Origin: Acetomicrobium sp. S15 = DSM 107314
Lineage (GTDB): Bacteria > Synergistota > Synergistia > Synergistales > Thermosynergistaceae
Length of the DNA stretch: 60,334 nucleotides
Direction of reading: 5' to 3'
NCBI RefSeq assembly: GCF_016125955.1
Contig: NZ_JADEVE010000155.1
Span: forward strand, 1 to 60,334
Shown in pieces: positions 42,327-52,434 of this stretch. Position 1 is the first letter of the stretch. Every line of letters begins with the position of its first letter. A program made the position numbers and the translations under genes. A model generated the notes under the pieces. It had not been told where the DNA came from, searched no databases, and was given only the letters and a program-made list of their open reading frames with translations.

Positions 42327-42354
42327 GTTTCGACCATCAAAGGAGGAGGCTTTA
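42327..42354 (-). promoter_or_regulatory. Possible sigma-28-type promoter before flgB
   Basis: On the minus strand TAAA (42351-42354, sharing the codY stop codon), a 16-bp spacer, then GTCGAAAC (42327-42334) resemble the flagellar-sigma pattern TAAA-N15/16-(G)CCGATAA at about 5 of 8 positions in the -10 box. Weak, but well placed ~30 bp before flgB. Confidence 0.3.
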
Positions 42355-43197
42355 AGAGCGCCCTTCAGCTATGCCCAATTCCTCCAAAAGGAGCGGGAGA
42401 AGGACCTTGATGTATGTGCCCTTCATCCCCAAGCTGCGGCACTCCAATACGCCGGCGCTCTCGAGTTTCCTCAAGGCGTTTACGATTACGCTCCGCGTGA
42501 GGCCGAGCCTGTCGGCGATGCGACTTGCAACCACCACACCCTCGGAAGCGTCGAGCTCCCGGATGATATGTTTAACCGACTCGACTTCCGAGTACGAAAG
42601 GGCGCGCAGCGCCATTTGAACGGCGAATCGCTCTCTGGCCCTCTCCTCGATCGAGCGCGTGCGCTCGTGGAGCATCTCTATGCCCACGGCAGTGGCCAGG
42701 TATTCCCCCAAGACCAGATCGCGCGCATCGAAGGGTGAGCCGAAGCGAGCCAAGATGAGCGTTCCGATGCGCTCCGAGCCGCTGTAGATCGGCACATAGA
42801 CTACGTGCTTGTTCGGATAAATGCATGGCGCGTCGGCATAGGCGCAAAGGCCGTAGTCTGAGTGATTCAAGACGGATTCGTGATGCTGGTTTAGTCTATC
42901 GACATAGCTCTCCGGCATGGCGCCGACCTCCAACAGGCCGACCATGGTCGGACAGTTGTATTCGCTGAGCCACGCATAACCCAATACCTTTCCTTGGCGA
43001 TCGATGATATAGGTGTTGGCCGTAGAGAGATCGCAGAGGAGCTTGGCCAACTTTTGATAATCGGGGCTTGCTCCGTCCTTCCTGTTTTGCAGGGCCCTGC
43101 TCACCATTCGCGTCTTGTCCAACAGATCCTCCATCGCTGAAAGGTCCGAGATCTTCGGCCGCGCCTCCAATAATTCCTTCGGAGTTTCCATGCTCAT
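42352..43197 (-). CDS. codY: GTP/branched-chain amino acid-sensing repressor CodY
   Basis: A 281-residue CodY. An N-terminal GAF domain (~25-175) binds isoleucine/valine and a C-terminal winged HTH carries the near-invariant ASRIADRLGLTRSVIVNALRKLESAGVLE and RSLGMKGTYIKVL. It represses nutrient-limitation genes in Firmicutes, motility included. ATG at 43195-43197 has GGAG 8 bases upstream. It is adjacent to hslUV and xerC, the Bacillus codVWXY arrangement. Confidence 0.96.
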   Translation of the reverse strand: MSMETPKELLEARPKISDLSAMEDLLDKTRMVSRALQNRKDGASPDYQKLAKLLCDLSTANTYIIDRQGKVLGYAWLSEYNCPTMVGLLEVGAMPESYVDRLNQHHESVLNHSDYGLCAYADAPCIYPNKHVVYVPIYSGSERIGTLILARFGSPFDARDLVLGEYLATAVGIEMLHERTRSIEERARERFAVQMALRALSYSEVESVKHIIRELDASEGVVVASRIADRLGLTRSVIVNALRKLESAGVLECRSLGMKGTYIKVLLPLLLEELGIAEGRS

Positions 43198-43208
43198 CGT
43201 CTCATCTC

Positions 43209-43238
43209 CTTTTCCATAAAAGACTTTTCCATAAAAGA
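43209..43238. repeat. 15-bp tandem duplication in the codY leader
   Basis: Two perfect adjacent copies of cttttccataaaaga (43209-43223 and 43224-43238) between hslU and codY. On the minus strand each supplies an ATG. The pair opens a 12-codon frame (43232 to 43194) whose TGA overlaps the codY ATG as ATGA. The upstream frame has no ribosome site, so translation is doubtful. Confidence 0.6.
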
Positions 43239-43251
43239 AAAGAGCTGGTTA

Positions 43252-44649
43252 TTATAGCAGGTATTTCCTGAGGTCGGAACTCTGAATCAGGGGTTCGAGC
43301 CTCTCTCTCACGAAGGCCGCATCGACGAGGACCTCTGACCCCTCGAGCTCCGGAGCCTTAAAGCTCACGTCTTCCAAAAGCTGCTCCATAACGGTGTGCA
43401 AACGCCTGGCGCCGATGTCTTCCATCTCGGCATTCATCTTGGCTGCGATATTCGCTATCTCCGCTACGGCATCTTCGCTAAAGTTTATAGATACGCCCTC
43501 GGTCCCGAGCAGGGCTTTGTACTGGCGCAGAAGGCTGTTTTCAGGTTCTGTTAGGATCCTGCCCAGGTCGCCTTCGTTTAAAGGAGACAGCTCCACTCTG
43601 ATGGGGAAGCGCCCTTGGAGTTCCGGCACGAGATCGGAGGGTTTGACTCTATGAAAGGCACCGGCTGCGATAAAGAGGATGTAATCCGTCTTAACAGGTC
43701 CATACTTCGTCATGACGGTCGAACCCTCTACGATGGGAAGCAGATCGCGCTGAACCCCCTCTCGGCTCACGTCGGGGCCGTGCTGCGCTCCGTCTTGCGA
43801 AGCAACCTTGTCCAACTCGTCCAGAAAGACGATTCCCTCCTCCTGCACCTTTGTCAACGCCTCCTGGACGACGCTTTCCATATCTATGAGTTTTTCCGCT
43901 TCCTCCGCTTGAAGCAAAACGCGAGCGGAGGACACTGACATCCGCTTGCGTTTCATTCGCTTGGGAAGGAGGTTTCCCAGCATCTCGCTCAAATTTATTC
44001 CCATCTCGTCCAAGCCGACCCCTAAGATGGGCACATTCGCCACAGCGCTCTCTGCGACCTCTACCTCTACCTCGCGCGTATCGAGCTTGCCAGCGCGCAA
44101 CATCTCCCGCAGCCGCTCCCGCGTGCCGCTGTCTTCCCTTTCCTTGGGCGATTCTGCCCTCTCCTGGACTCCGCCCATGAGGACCTTGACGAAATCCTGC
44201 ATGCTCTCCTGCTTGCGCGGAAGCGGGAGGAGGAGGTCCAAGAGCCTCTCTTCGGCTCGCTCCGCCGCCGCCGATTGAACGGCCTCCATATGGCGAGCCT
44301 TTACCATGTGCACGGCCACCTCGACGAGGTCGCGGATCATAGACTCCACGTCGCGTCCGACATATCCCACCTCTGTGAATTTCGTAGCCTCCACCTTCAC
44401 GAAAGGAGCATTGACCAACGCGGCCAGGCGCCTTGCGATCTCCGTCTTTCCTACGCCGGTGGGACCGATCATCATGATGTTCTTGGGGATCACCTCTTCG
44501 GCGACCTTAGGATCGAGCCGTTTTCTCCTGAGCCTATTCCTCAGCGCTACGGCCACAGCACGCTTTGCCTTAACTTGACCCACTATGTATCTATCGAGGT
44601 AAGCGACGACCTCGGCCGGCGTCAAATCCTCGTACATGATAGAGGTCAC
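43252..44649 (-). CDS. hslU: HslUV protease ATPase subunit HslU (ClpY)
   Basis: A 465-residue AAA+ unfoldase. N-terminal [31 protein letters not shown], Walker [16 protein letters not shown], an I-domain insert (~110-240), Walker [11 protein letters not shown], sensor region and the C-terminal end SDLRKYLL that opens HslV. The start is GTG (44647-44649) overlapping the hslV stop as GTGA, with GGAGG 10 bases upstream. Confidence 0.97.
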   Translation of the reverse strand: MTSIMYEDLTPAEVVAYLDRYIVGQVKAKRAVAVALRNRLRRKRLDPKVAEEVIPKNIMMIGPTGVGKTEIARRLAALVNAPFVKVEATKFTEVGYVGRDVESMIRDLVEVAVHMVKARHMEAVQSAAAERAEERLLDLLLPLPRKQESMQDFVKVLMGGVQERAESPKEREDSGTRERLREMLRAGKLDTREVEVEVAESAVANVPILGVGLDEMGINLSEMLGNLLPKRMKRKRMSVSSARVLLQAEEAEKLIDMESVVQEALTKVQEEGIVFLDELDKVASQDGAQHGPDVSREGVQRDLLPIVEGSTVMTKYGPVKTDYILFIAAGAFHRVKPSDLVPELQGRFPIRVELSPLNEGDLGRILTEPENSLLRQYKALLGTEGVSINFSEDAVAEIANIAAKMNAEMEDIGARRLHTVMEQLLEDVSFKAPELEGSEVLVDAAFVRERLEPLIQSSDLRKYLL

Positions 44650-45188
44650 TGATCTATCACCTCCAAGACGATGGCGTCGTTGGTGTAAATGCAGATTTGG
44701 GAAGCGATCTCAATGGCTCTGCGGGCGATGCGCTCCGCCTCCCAATCGGATGCCTCGAGCAACGCCCTCGCCGCAGCCAGGGCAAAGCCGGAACCGGAGC
44801 CTATAGACGCCACGTCGCCCTCCGGCTCTATGACATCGCCCGAGCCGGACAACAGCAGCGTCTCTTCTCTGTCGGCCACGAGCATGAGCGCCTCGAGCCT
44901 CCTCAAAGCTCTGTCGAGCCGCCATTCCTTGACGAGGTCGACGGCGCTTTTGGTGAGGTTGCCCTTGTTCTCTTCCAGGCGGCGTTCAAAGCGTTCGAGC
45001 AACGTCATGGCATCCGCCGTGCTGCCGGCAAATCCGGCCAGGACTCTCCCATCATAGAGGCGCCTCACCTTGCGCGCCCCTTCTTTGACGATCTGATCTC
45101 CCATCGTCACCTGCCCGTCTCCAGCCATAGCGACACGGCCATTCCTCCGCACCGATACTATAGTCGTGCCCTTAAAATTTACGTTCAT
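44646..45188 (-). CDS. hslV: HslUV protease proteolytic subunit HslV (ClpQ/CodW)
   Basis: A 180-residue N-terminal-nucleophile protease. It begins [30 protein letters not shown]; the nucleophile is the first Thr of GTT (residue 8), so seven residues must be removed, as in Thermotoga-type HslV. ATG at 45186-45188 is preferred to the GTG one codon earlier, because GGAGG lies 7 bases before it. It overlaps xerC by one base (TGATG). Confidence 0.96.
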   Translation of the reverse strand: MNVNFKGTTIVSVRRNGRVAMAGDGQVTMGDQIVKEGARKVRRLYDGRVLAGFAGSTADAMTLLERFERRLEENKGNLTKSAVDLVKEWRLDRALRRLEALMLVADREETLLLSGSGDVIEPEGDVASIGSGSGFALAAARALLEASDWEAERIARRAIEIASQICIYTNDAIVLEVIDQ

Positions 45189-46072
45189 CACTCCACCTCC
45201 GCGCGCGGATGAGCCGCGACGTAACTCCTTTTCAATTGATCCGTGGTAATCTTCAGATAGCGCTGTGTGGTAACCAAGCTCTCGTGGCCCAGGAGCTCCT
45301 GTAAAACGCGCAGATTTGCGCCGTGCTCAAGCATGTGAGTGGCAAAGCTATGGCGCAGGACATGCGGTGTAACACCCGATAGGCCAACGCTTTGAGCCAG
45401 CTTCGTCACGACCCTGTGTGCCGTCCTCACCGTCATGCGCCCGCTGCCTTGCCCAGGAAAGAGCGGTCCGGCGCTTGCGCCAATCTCCTCCCTCCAAGCG
45501 AGAAGCGCCTGCACGGCATATCGCCCCATGGGAACGAGCCTCTCCTTGTCTCCTTTGCCTCTGACCCTGATCCACCGCTCTTCCAAATCTATATCTTCCC
45601 AGTCGAGAGCAATGAGTTCGGCCACGCGCAGGCCAGAGCCGTAGAGCAGCTCCAAGATAACTCTGTCGCGACGAACCGTCTCTCCCCTGGGACCTTCCTC
45701 CAGGAGGCGCTTCACGTCATCGTAGGCCAATGCGCGCGGTAAGCGCTGGGGAAGCCTCGGCCCCCTCACGCCGGCGGTCGGGTCTTTCTCGAGGACACCG
45801 CTTCTGATAAGGTAGTCGACCCAGCTGCGGACCGAGGAGAGTTTTCTGGCCGCTGAAGCCTGGGCATATCCATAGCTCATCATTTCCCTCAAAAAGGCCC
45901 TCACGTGAGATGCCGTTATCTCGAGGGGAGATGATATCCCTTGCGCCGATAAGTAGTCGACGAACTGGTTCAGATCTACGGAGTAGTTAGTAATGGTGTT
46001 TTCTGAACGACCGCGGCTATATTTTATATATTCTAAAAAGGCATCTACAAAGGTGCACAATTCCTCCGCCAT
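45188..46072 (-). CDS. xerC: Tyrosine recombinase XerC/CodV
   Basis: A 294-residue site-specific recombinase. A SAM-like N-terminal domain ([26 protein letters not shown]) precedes the catalytic domain with Arg in [35 protein letters not shown] (H-x-x-R), GH and the Tyr nucleophile in VTTQRYLKI. It resolves chromosome dimers at dif. Housekeeping copy by context (trmFO-xerC-hslV), not an integron or phage integrase. It begins 5 bases after the trmFO stop, without an evident ribosome site. Confidence 0.94.
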   Translation of the reverse strand: MAEELCTFVDAFLEYIKYSRGRSENTITNYSVDLNQFVDYLSAQGISSPLEITASHVRAFLREMMSYGYAQASAARKLSSVRSWVDYLIRSGVLEKDPTAGVRGPRLPQRLPRALAYDDVKRLLEEGPRGETVRRDRVILELLYGSGLRVAELIALDWEDIDLEERWIRVRGKGDKERLVPMGRYAVQALLAWREEIGASAGPLFPGQGSGRMTVRTAHRVVTKLAQSVGLSGVTPHVLRHSFATHMLEHGANLRVLQELLGHESLVTTQRYLKITTDQLKRSYVAAHPRAEVE

Positions 46073-46077
46073 GAAAG

Positions 46078-47421
46078 TTAGTTTATCACAACTTCCTCAA
46101 ATATGATCGAATATTCTGCCATAAATTTTTCCAAAGCCGTCAAAGCGCGCCGTGCTACGGCCTCGCAACGCTTCATGCGGTCGCGAACCTTTGTCCCTAA
46201 GGGAGGGAAGATCCCCAAGTTGACGTTCATCGGCTGGAAGTTATCGGCTCTGGCATTTCTAATATAGTGAAGCAACGAGCCTATAGCGGTCTCCTTCGGC
46301 CACTGTGGCACGGGGAGGCCCAAGAGGGCAGAATAGGCGCTGATGGCGGCCACGAGCCCCATCGCCGTGCTCTCCGTGTAGCCCTCGACCCCCACGATCT
46401 GCCCGGCAAGGTATACATCTTGCCTGGCGCGTAAGCTCAAATTCTCATTGAGGACGAGAGGGGCATTCACATATACATTGCGATGCATGACACCGAAGCG
46501 GACGAATTCGGCCTTCTGCAGGCCGGGGATCATCCTGAAGACGCGCTCCTGCTCGCTCCATTTCAAATTCGTCTGGAAGCCGACCAAACTATAAAGCGTC
46601 CCTTCTGCGTCCTCACGCCTCAATTGGACGACGGCATAGGGCATCCTCCCGCTCTTGGGGTCAACAAGCCCCACGGGGCGCATAGGCCCGTAGCGCAGGA
46701 CATCGCGCCCTCTTTCCGCCATCACCTCTATAGGAAGACATCCCTCGAAGTAGCGTTCGTCCCGCTCGAAAGAATGGAGTGGGGCCCGCTCCGCAGAGGA
46801 TAGCGCCTCCCAAAAGCGTTGATACTCCGCCTCGTCCATCGGGCAGTTGAGATAATCTTCGCCCTCTCCATAACGGTTGCCTTTGAAGACCACGGCGAAA
46901 TCGACGCTCTCGGCCGTCACAATGGGAGAAACGGCGTCGAAAAAATACAGAAAGTCCCTTCCTACGAGGCGCCGCAAGGCCTCTGACATGGAATCCGACG
47001 TAAGCGGCCCTGTGGCTATTATCGCAAGCCCTTCGGGTATGTCTTTTACCTCCTCGCGGACGACCTCAACCAGTGGACAGGAGGCCAACGCTTCGGAGAC
47101 TGAAATGGCAAAGCGGTTTCTGTCTACCGCCAACGCCTTGCCGGCGGGCACCCGACTCTCATCGGCACAACGCATGATGAGACTTCCAATGCGCCTCAAC
47201 TCCGCCTTTAGGATGCCGGCTGGGCTCGTCAACAGATCTGCGCCGAGCGAGTTGCTGCAGACGAGCTCGGCCAAGTGTCCAGTCTTGTGAGCCGGCGTGA
47301 GGCGATTCGGACGCATCTCATAAAGCCTAACAGGAATGCCCCTGCGGGCCAGTTGGTAAGCAGCCTCAGACCCCGCCAGGCCACCCCCTATGATCGCGAT
47401 CGGCGCTTTAGGCAATTTCAT
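46078..47421 (-). CDS. trmFO: tRNA (uracil-54-C5)-methyltransferase, folate-dependent, TrmFO
   Basis: A 447-residue flavoprotein that makes m5U54 in tRNA from methylene-tetrahydrofolate. FAD motif IAIIGGGLAGSEAAYQLARRG at the N-terminus, LVCSNSLGAD, RYGPMRPVGL and QLRREDAEGTLYSLVGFQTNLKW are diagnostic. The frame opens with GTG at 47442, but ATG at 47419-47421 with AAGGGG 7 bases upstream is preferred. It then overlaps topA by 14 bases. Confidence 0.96.
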   Translation of the reverse strand: MKLPKAPIAIIGGGLAGSEAAYQLARRGIPVRLYEMRPNRLTPAHKTGHLAELVCSNSLGADLLTSPAGILKAELRRIGSLIMRCADESRVPAGKALAVDRNRFAISVSEALASCPLVEVVREEVKDIPEGLAIIATGPLTSDSMSEALRRLVGRDFLYFFDAVSPIVTAESVDFAVVFKGNRYGEGEDYLNCPMDEAEYQRFWEALSSAERAPLHSFERDERYFEGCLPIEVMAERGRDVLRYGPMRPVGLVDPKSGRMPYAVVQLRREDAEGTLYSLVGFQTNLKWSEQERVFRMIPGLQKAEFVRFGVMHRNVYVNAPLVLNENLSLRARQDVYLAGQIVGVEGYTESTAMGLVAAISAYSALLGLPVPQWPKETAIGSLLHYIRNARADNFQPMNVNLGIFPPLGTKVRDRMKRCEAVARRALTALEKFMAEYSIIFEEVVIN

Positions 47422-49474
47422 CAGCCAACCCCTTGTGGCCACAAGAACTGCACGTGGGGGTTTTAGACCTTCCCTTCAAGACCACATATCCGCCGCAGGC
47501 CGGACATCGCTCGCCCGTGGGCGGGTCCCAAGACGTGAATTTGCAATCGGGATAGCGTGAGCAGCCGTAAAAGGTGCGCCCTTTTTTGCTCTTCCTGCGC
47601 ACCACCTTACCGTCACCGCAGACAGGGCAAGATACGCCTATTTCCTGCAAGATCGGCCGAGTATAAGTGCACTTAGGATACGCGGAGCAGGCCACAAACT
47701 CCCCATAACGGCCGCGCTTCACCACCAACGGGGCGCCGCACTGCGGGCACGCCTCGCCTACGGCCCGATCGGGCAAAGAGACAGATTCAGCTGCGCGCTT
47801 CACTTCCGAGAGGACCTTGGAAAAGCGGTTCCAGAAGTCTTTGATGACTTTAAGCCATTCCACGTTTCCGCCTTCCACCTGATCCAACTGCTCTTCCATC
47901 TGGGCGGTGAAGGAGACATCGACCACGTCCGGAAAGTGACGCACTAAAAAGTCGTTCACCACTCTGCCCAATTCTGTTGGGATCAACTTTTTATCATCGC
48001 TTTTGGCCACATAATCACGATCGTATAGCGTCTGCACTATGACGGCATAGGTGGAAGGACGACCGATCCCCTTCTCTTCGAGGACTTTCACCAGGCTGGA
48101 ATCGCTATACCGAGCTGGAGGTTTGGTGAAGCGCTGTTCCTTGTGCACATCTCCTTGTCTCAGGAGTTCACCCTCTTTGGCAGGCGGCACTTCATCTTCC
48201 TTGAGGTCGAGCGGCCAGAGTGCACCCCACCCCTCGAAGAGGAGCGTCGCTCCGGACTGCTTCAACGAATAAGGCCCGGCTTCGACGACGATCGAACTAC
48301 GAGCGATCGAACTCGGCGCCATTTGACTCGCCACGAACCTGCGCCAAATGAGGTCGTAAAGCCTGAACTGGTCTCTGGTAAGGTCTTCTTTGACGGAGCC
48401 AGGAGTGAGCGCCACGTCGGTGGGCCTTACGGCCTCGTGCGCATCTTGGGTGCGCCCTTTGGAGACGTAATAATGGGGCTTTTGGGGGAGATATTTGTCG
48501 CCAAAGGCAGCGCCTATGTAACTTCGCACGCTCTCTATCGCCTCGGCAGCAACCCTGAGGCTGTCAGTGCGCATATACGTGATGAGGCCAAGGGGGCCCC
48601 TGCCCTTTATATCGACGCCCTCGTAAAGGCTCTGGGCCACCCGCATCGTCCTCTGCGGCGAAAACCCCAAGCGCCTCGCCGCCTCTTGCTGCAATGTGCT
48701 CGTCTTAAAGGGGGGAAGGGGGCTCCTCTTACCCTCTTTGCTCGTGAAGGAGCGCACGACGAGGGCGAGGCCTTTTAGGCTTTTTTCTATCGCTTCGGCT
48801 TCCGATTCGCTTTTTACGACGAGCGCCTTGCCGTCCTTCTTCTCCAGGCGGAGCAGATAAGATCTGCCGTCATCGGATGTAGCCTCTACGTCCAAAAGCC
48901 AATACTCCTCCGGGCGGAAAGCCTCTATCTCGGCTTCTCTCTCGCATATGAGGCGCAGGGCGACGGATTGCACGCGTCCCGCCGACAGCCCGGAGCGCAC
49001 CTTACTCCATAACAAGGGGCTTAGGCTATACCCAACGAGGCGATCCAAAAGCCGCCTGGCCTGTTGGGCATAGACCTTGTCCATGTCTATAGCCTGGGGG
49101 TTTTTGACCGCCTCCTTGACCTCTTTCGCCGTGATCTCGTACATGCGTATCCTGCAAGGCGCATCCGAGTCTATGTTCAAAAGTTCGGCGAGGTGCCAGG
49201 CGATCGCCTCCCCCTCCCTGTCCGGGTCGGAGGCTATAAGCATCCGATCGGCCTTCGACGAAGCTTCCCTCAGTTCCTTTACGATCTTGCCCTTGCCGCG
49301 CACGAGTATGTACTCCGGTTTGAAATCTTCATCTATATCGACGCCCATGCGGCTCTTCGGGAGATCTCTCACGTGCCCCATGCTTGCCTTCACTACATAT
49401 CGCTGGCCCAGGATCTTTTTTAGCGTGCGAGCCTTGGCCGGCGATTCCACAATCACCAGCGTATTAGATGGCAT
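47408..49474 (-). CDS. topA: DNA topoisomerase I
   Basis: A 688-residue type IA topoisomerase. The N-terminal TOPRIM begins LVIVESPAKARTLKKIL. The active-site Tyr lies in GLITYMRTDSLR. Three C4-type zinc fingers (CPQC...CSAYPKC, CPVC...CSRYPDC, CPAC...CSSC) form the C-terminus. It relaxes negative supercoils. ATG at 49472-49474 with GGGGTG 8 bases upstream is preferred to the GTG at 49507, which would overlap dprA. Confidence 0.96.
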   Translation of the reverse strand: MPSNTLVIVESPAKARTLKKILGQRYVVKASMGHVRDLPKSRMGVDIDEDFKPEYILVRGKGKIVKELREASSKADRMLIASDPDREGEAIAWHLAELLNIDSDAPCRIRMYEITAKEVKEAVKNPQAIDMDKVYAQQARRLLDRLVGYSLSPLLWSKVRSGLSAGRVQSVALRLICEREAEIEAFRPEEYWLLDVEATSDDGRSYLLRLEKKDGKALVVKSESEAEAIEKSLKGLALVVRSFTSKEGKRSPLPPFKTSTLQQEAARRLGFSPQRTMRVAQSLYEGVDIKGRGPLGLITYMRTDSLRVAAEAIESVRSYIGAAFGDKYLPQKPHYYVSKGRTQDAHEAVRPTDVALTPGSVKEDLTRDQFRLYDLIWRRFVASQMAPSSIARSSIVVEAGPYSLKQSGATLLFEGWGALWPLDLKEDEVPPAKEGELLRQGDVHKEQRFTKPPARYSDSSLVKVLEEKGIGRPSTYAVIVQTLYDRDYVAKSDDKKLIPTELGRVVNDFLVRHFPDVVDVSFTAQMEEQLDQVEGGNVEWLKVIKDFWNRFSKVLSEVKRAAESVSLPDRAVGEACPQCGAPLVVKRGRYGEFVACSAYPKCTYTRPILQEIGVSCPVCGDGKVVRRKSKKGRTFYGCSRYPDCKFTSWDPPTGERCPACGGYVVLKGRSKTPTCSSCGHKGLADEIA

Positions 49475-49493
49475 ATACGTTTCACCCCAAGCG

Positions 49494-50570
49494 TCATCGG
49501 ATGGCACTCCAGCGGCCGGGGCCCGAAGAAGCGACTAGCCCTTTCGCTGTCAACATGCCTAACGCCAACATTGCGTCGGCGGCGCCCATTTTAGCCTCTG
49601 ATGCGATATTGTCAACCGTCCGCTCTCCTCTTTCTTTAAGCATCGAGTAGACGAGCTCTTCCTCTGCCGAAAGCTCTTCCATTTGTGGCTCGTCCTCGAG
49701 GATGACGTCTCCTCCCAAAAGCGAGCAGAATGCAGGGATGTCGATCAAAGGTTGAGCGCCGTCAAAGATCAGCAAATTGGAGCCGCGGCATACCTCTTCG
49801 TCTACCCGCCCTGGGACGGCCCATAAATCCCTGCCTATTTCCATTGCTATTCTTGCTGTTATCATGGCACCGCTTCTTTGTGGTGCTTCAACTACCACCA
49901 CGCTCCTCGAAATACCGGCGATGATGCGATTGCGCTTGGGGAAACGCCACGGCCTCGCTTGAGACGAAAGCGGATATTCGCTGACCAATAAACCGGATTC
50001 CCTTAAGCGCTCGAAGAGGCGCCTGTTCGAACTCGGATAGATACAATCCACCCCTGTGCCGAGCACGGCTATGCTGCTTCCGCCGGCCTCCAAAGCCGCC
50101 TCTTGAACCGCACAATCTATGCCGTAGGCGCCGCCGCTCACCACGACGAAGCCTGCGGCGGCGAGCTCTCTGCCCAGCTCCTTAGCGACGCGGAGGCCAT
50201 AGGTTGACGGCCTTCTGGTTCCCACGACTGCAACACCGCCATCGTCCAAGGGGGATGTCCCCCAGAGGTAGAGCAAAAGGGGCGGCGACGACAGATCCAA
50301 AAGCCCCTTCGGGTAGCGCCCATCCCCGAAGCAGACAACGTCGACTTTAAGTTTTAGGCACTTCTCCCATTCGCGCTCAGCCCATCCGCCGCACTGCAGA
50401 TTCGACCACGCACTCATCGACGATTCACCGGCGCCGAGCACACCAAGCAGCGTAGGCGCCTCCAATATATCCTCGGGCTTTATGCCCCTCTGCGCGAGGG
50501 CCTCTATCGCGCGCCCATCGAAGCACTGGCACGCGTTGAGGAGCAAAAAGGCCTTAAGACGGGCGTCCAT
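49494..50570 (-). CDS. dprA: DNA-protecting protein DprA
   Basis: A 358-residue DprA/Smf. An N-terminal helical domain, then the Rossmann-like core (VAVVGTRRPSTYGLRVAKELGRELAAAGFVVVSGGAYGIDCAVQEAAL, AVLGTGVDCIYPSSNRRLFE) and a C-terminal winged-helix (~300-355). It loads RecA on incoming single strands. It overlaps yifB by 17 bases; with yifB/comM this is a transformation-associated pair. Confidence 0.95.
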   Translation of the reverse strand: MDARLKAFLLLNACQCFDGRAIEALAQRGIKPEDILEAPTLLGVLGAGESSMSAWSNLQCGGWAEREWEKCLKLKVDVVCFGDGRYPKGLLDLSSPPLLLYLWGTSPLDDGGVAVVGTRRPSTYGLRVAKELGRELAAAGFVVVSGGAYGIDCAVQEAALEAGGSSIAVLGTGVDCIYPSSNRRLFERLRESGLLVSEYPLSSQARPWRFPKRNRIIAGISRSVVVVEAPQRSGAMITARIAMEIGRDLWAVPGRVDEEVCRGSNLLIFDGAQPLIDIPAFCSLLGGDVILEDEPQMEELSAEEELVYSMLKERGERTVDNIASEAKMGAADAMLALGMLTAKGLVASSGPGRWSAIR

Positions 50571-52068
50571 ATATGTTGACTCCCTCTCTGTAGGCGAGGG
50601 CCTCAGCGACGTGGGATGCGCCTACACATTCTTCCCCCGCCAGATCCGCCACGCTCCTCGCTACCCTCAAGATCCTCGTAAAACCCCTGCCCGAGAGGCG
50701 AGAGCGCCCCATCGCCGACCTCAGAAAAGCCCTCGCCTCTTTTTTTATGTGCGCCTCTTTGCGGAGGAGCGCTTCCGGCACCTCGGCATTGGATCGTATG
50801 TCCCACGCCTTCCATCTCTCTATTTGTATCTCACGCGCCCTTTCGACGCGCTTCCTCACAGAAGCGCTGTCCTCTGCCGACGGCTCAACGGCCATCAGCT
50901 CATCGGGCGAGAGCCGAGGGACGCTGATCTGCATATCTATGCGATCTAATATTGGGCCAGAAAGCTTCCTTTGGTATCGCTCGAGTTCGCCCGGTGAACA
51001 TCGACAAGGGAACTCGGGGTCTCCGAAGTTGCCACAGGGGCATGGGTTGCAAGCCAGGGCCAGTAGCACCTGAGCCGGATATGTGACGCTCCCGGAAGAG
51101 CGGCTCACCACGATCTTTCCGTCTTCGAGGGGTTGGCGCATGGCTTCTATGAGATCGCGTCTGAACTCCGTAAATTCGTCCAAAAAGAGAACGCCTCTGT
51201 GGGCCAAACTGATCTCGCCTGGCTGCAGGGCATTCCCTCCTCCGCACACGGCTACGGTGCTGGCTGTGTGGTGGACGGATCGAAAGGGACGGGCCCTGCC
51301 TCCGTCGAAGGAAAGTCCCCTTGCGCTGTATATCAGGAGTACCTCGAGCAGCTCTTCATCGGAGAGGGGCGGAAGGATGCCCTTCAGGGCGCGGGCCAGC
51401 ATGGTCTTCCCCGAGCCGGGAGGACCGACCATGAGCAGGTTGTGATGTCCTGCAGCGGCGATCTCCATGGCCCTCTTGGCTCCGGCTTGCCCTTTTATAT
51501 CGGCTAAGTCCACATCCACCTCGATCTCCTGCAGCGCCGGCATGCGGTGTTCGATCGGCCGCAGCGCCGCCTCTCCTCTCAAAGCTTCGATCAACTCCGC
51601 TATGTGGGAGATTGCATAGGCTTCGACCCCCTTGACCAGGGAGACCTCGTGGGCGTTCTCCCGAGGGATGTAGAGCGGAAGCGAAAGTTTGCGCGCCAAC
51701 AGAGCAGCCGGCACGGCACCTTTTGCCCTACGCAGGCGTCCGTCAAGGGCAAGCTCTCCGACGAAAACGGCAGGTCGACCGGAAACAGGGACGGATCCAA
51801 CCTGCTTGGCCATCTCGATTGCGATGGGCAGATCCAACAGGGCCCCCTCCTTGGGAAGGTCGGCAGGAGCGAGGTTCACCGCTATCCTCCCCCTTAGCGA
51901 TATGCCGATAGAGCGCAGGGCAGCCCGAACCCGCTCTTTTGCCTCCCTGACTGCCGCGTCTGGCAGACCCACAATAGAGATGGCAAATAGCCCGCCAGTG
52001 ACTTCGACTTCGACCTCCACGGCTACAGCCTCAATGCCCCGAAGCGTTATCCCTAAGGCTTTGCTCAA
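50554..52068 (-). CDS. comM: YifB/ComM family Mg-chelatase-like AAA+ ATPase
   Basis: A 504-residue protein. An N-terminal Lon-like domain (~1-165; GLPDAAVREAKERVRAAL) is followed by AAA+ with GPPGSGKTMLARALKGILPP, LAHRGVLFLDEFTEF and RYQRKLSGPILDRIDMQI, a Cys cluster CNPCPCGNFGD...CRC, and a C-terminal helical domain. ComM is a hexameric branch-migration helicase in transformation. It lies 3 bases after the YraN gene. Confidence 0.94.
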   Translation of the reverse strand: MSKALGITLRGIEAVAVEVEVEVTGGLFAISIVGLPDAAVREAKERVRAALRSIGISLRGRIAVNLAPADLPKEGALLDLPIAIEMAKQVGSVPVSGRPAVFVGELALDGRLRRAKGAVPAALLARKLSLPLYIPRENAHEVSLVKGVEAYAISHIAELIEALRGEAALRPIEHRMPALQEIEVDVDLADIKGQAGAKRAMEIAAAGHHNLLMVGPPGSGKTMLARALKGILPPLSDEELLEVLLIYSARGLSFDGGRARPFRSVHHTASTVAVCGGGNALQPGEISLAHRGVLFLDEFTEFRRDLIEAMRQPLEDGKIVVSRSSGSVTYPAQVLLALACNPCPCGNFGDPEFPCRCSPGELERYQRKLSGPILDRIDMQISVPRLSPDELMAVEPSAEDSASVRKRVERAREIQIERWKAWDIRSNAEVPEALLRKEAHIKKEARAFLRSAMGRSRLSGRGFTRILRVARSVADLAGEECVGASHVAEALAYREGVNIYGRPS

Positions 52069-52071
52069 ACG

Positions 52072-52434
52072 TCACACCCTCCCGGCAGTTACGTCCTTGA
52101 CGTGTTCTATATCCCACCTATCATTCATATCCACAGTGACCCCGAATACATCGATGCGCCACGGCTTTCCCCACCCCAAAAGGGATGCATAGGTCGAACC
52201 GGCTCGCACCAAGCTTTTGAGCTTTCGCGGCCCCACCGAAAGCACAGGAGGCAAAAGCTTTCCGACGCGGCGCACCCTCACTTCAACCATGACGAGCTCA
52301 TCGCCGTCCAGGGCCACGATATCCAACTCTCCGCCTCCGATCCTTACGTTGCGGTCCAAAATGCGCCACCCCATGCGCTCGAGCGCGCTTTTTACAAGAT
52401 CCTCTCCCCACTGGCCGAGTTCGCGGCTATCCAT
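52072..52434 (-). CDS. YraN family (UPF0102) nuclease-like protein
   Basis: A 120-residue restriction-endonuclease-fold protein. GEDLVKSALERMGWRILDRNVRIGGGELDIVALDGDELVMVEVR carries the E...GELD...EV(K/R) PD-(D/E)xK-like core. Role unsettled; often next to rnhB and yifB. It overlaps the FlhB-like gene by 8 bases. Confidence 0.93.
   Translation of the reverse strand: MDSRELGQWGEDLVKSALERMGWRILDRNVRIGGGELDIVALDGDELVMVEVRVRRVGKLLPPVLSVGPRKLKSLVRAGSTYASLLGWGKPWRIDVFGVTVDMNDRWDIEHVKDVTAGRV

Noticed and set aside
43194-43232. Leader peptide upstream of codY
   Set aside because: Frame arises from a 15-bp duplication and has no ribosome site; kept as a repeat feature only.
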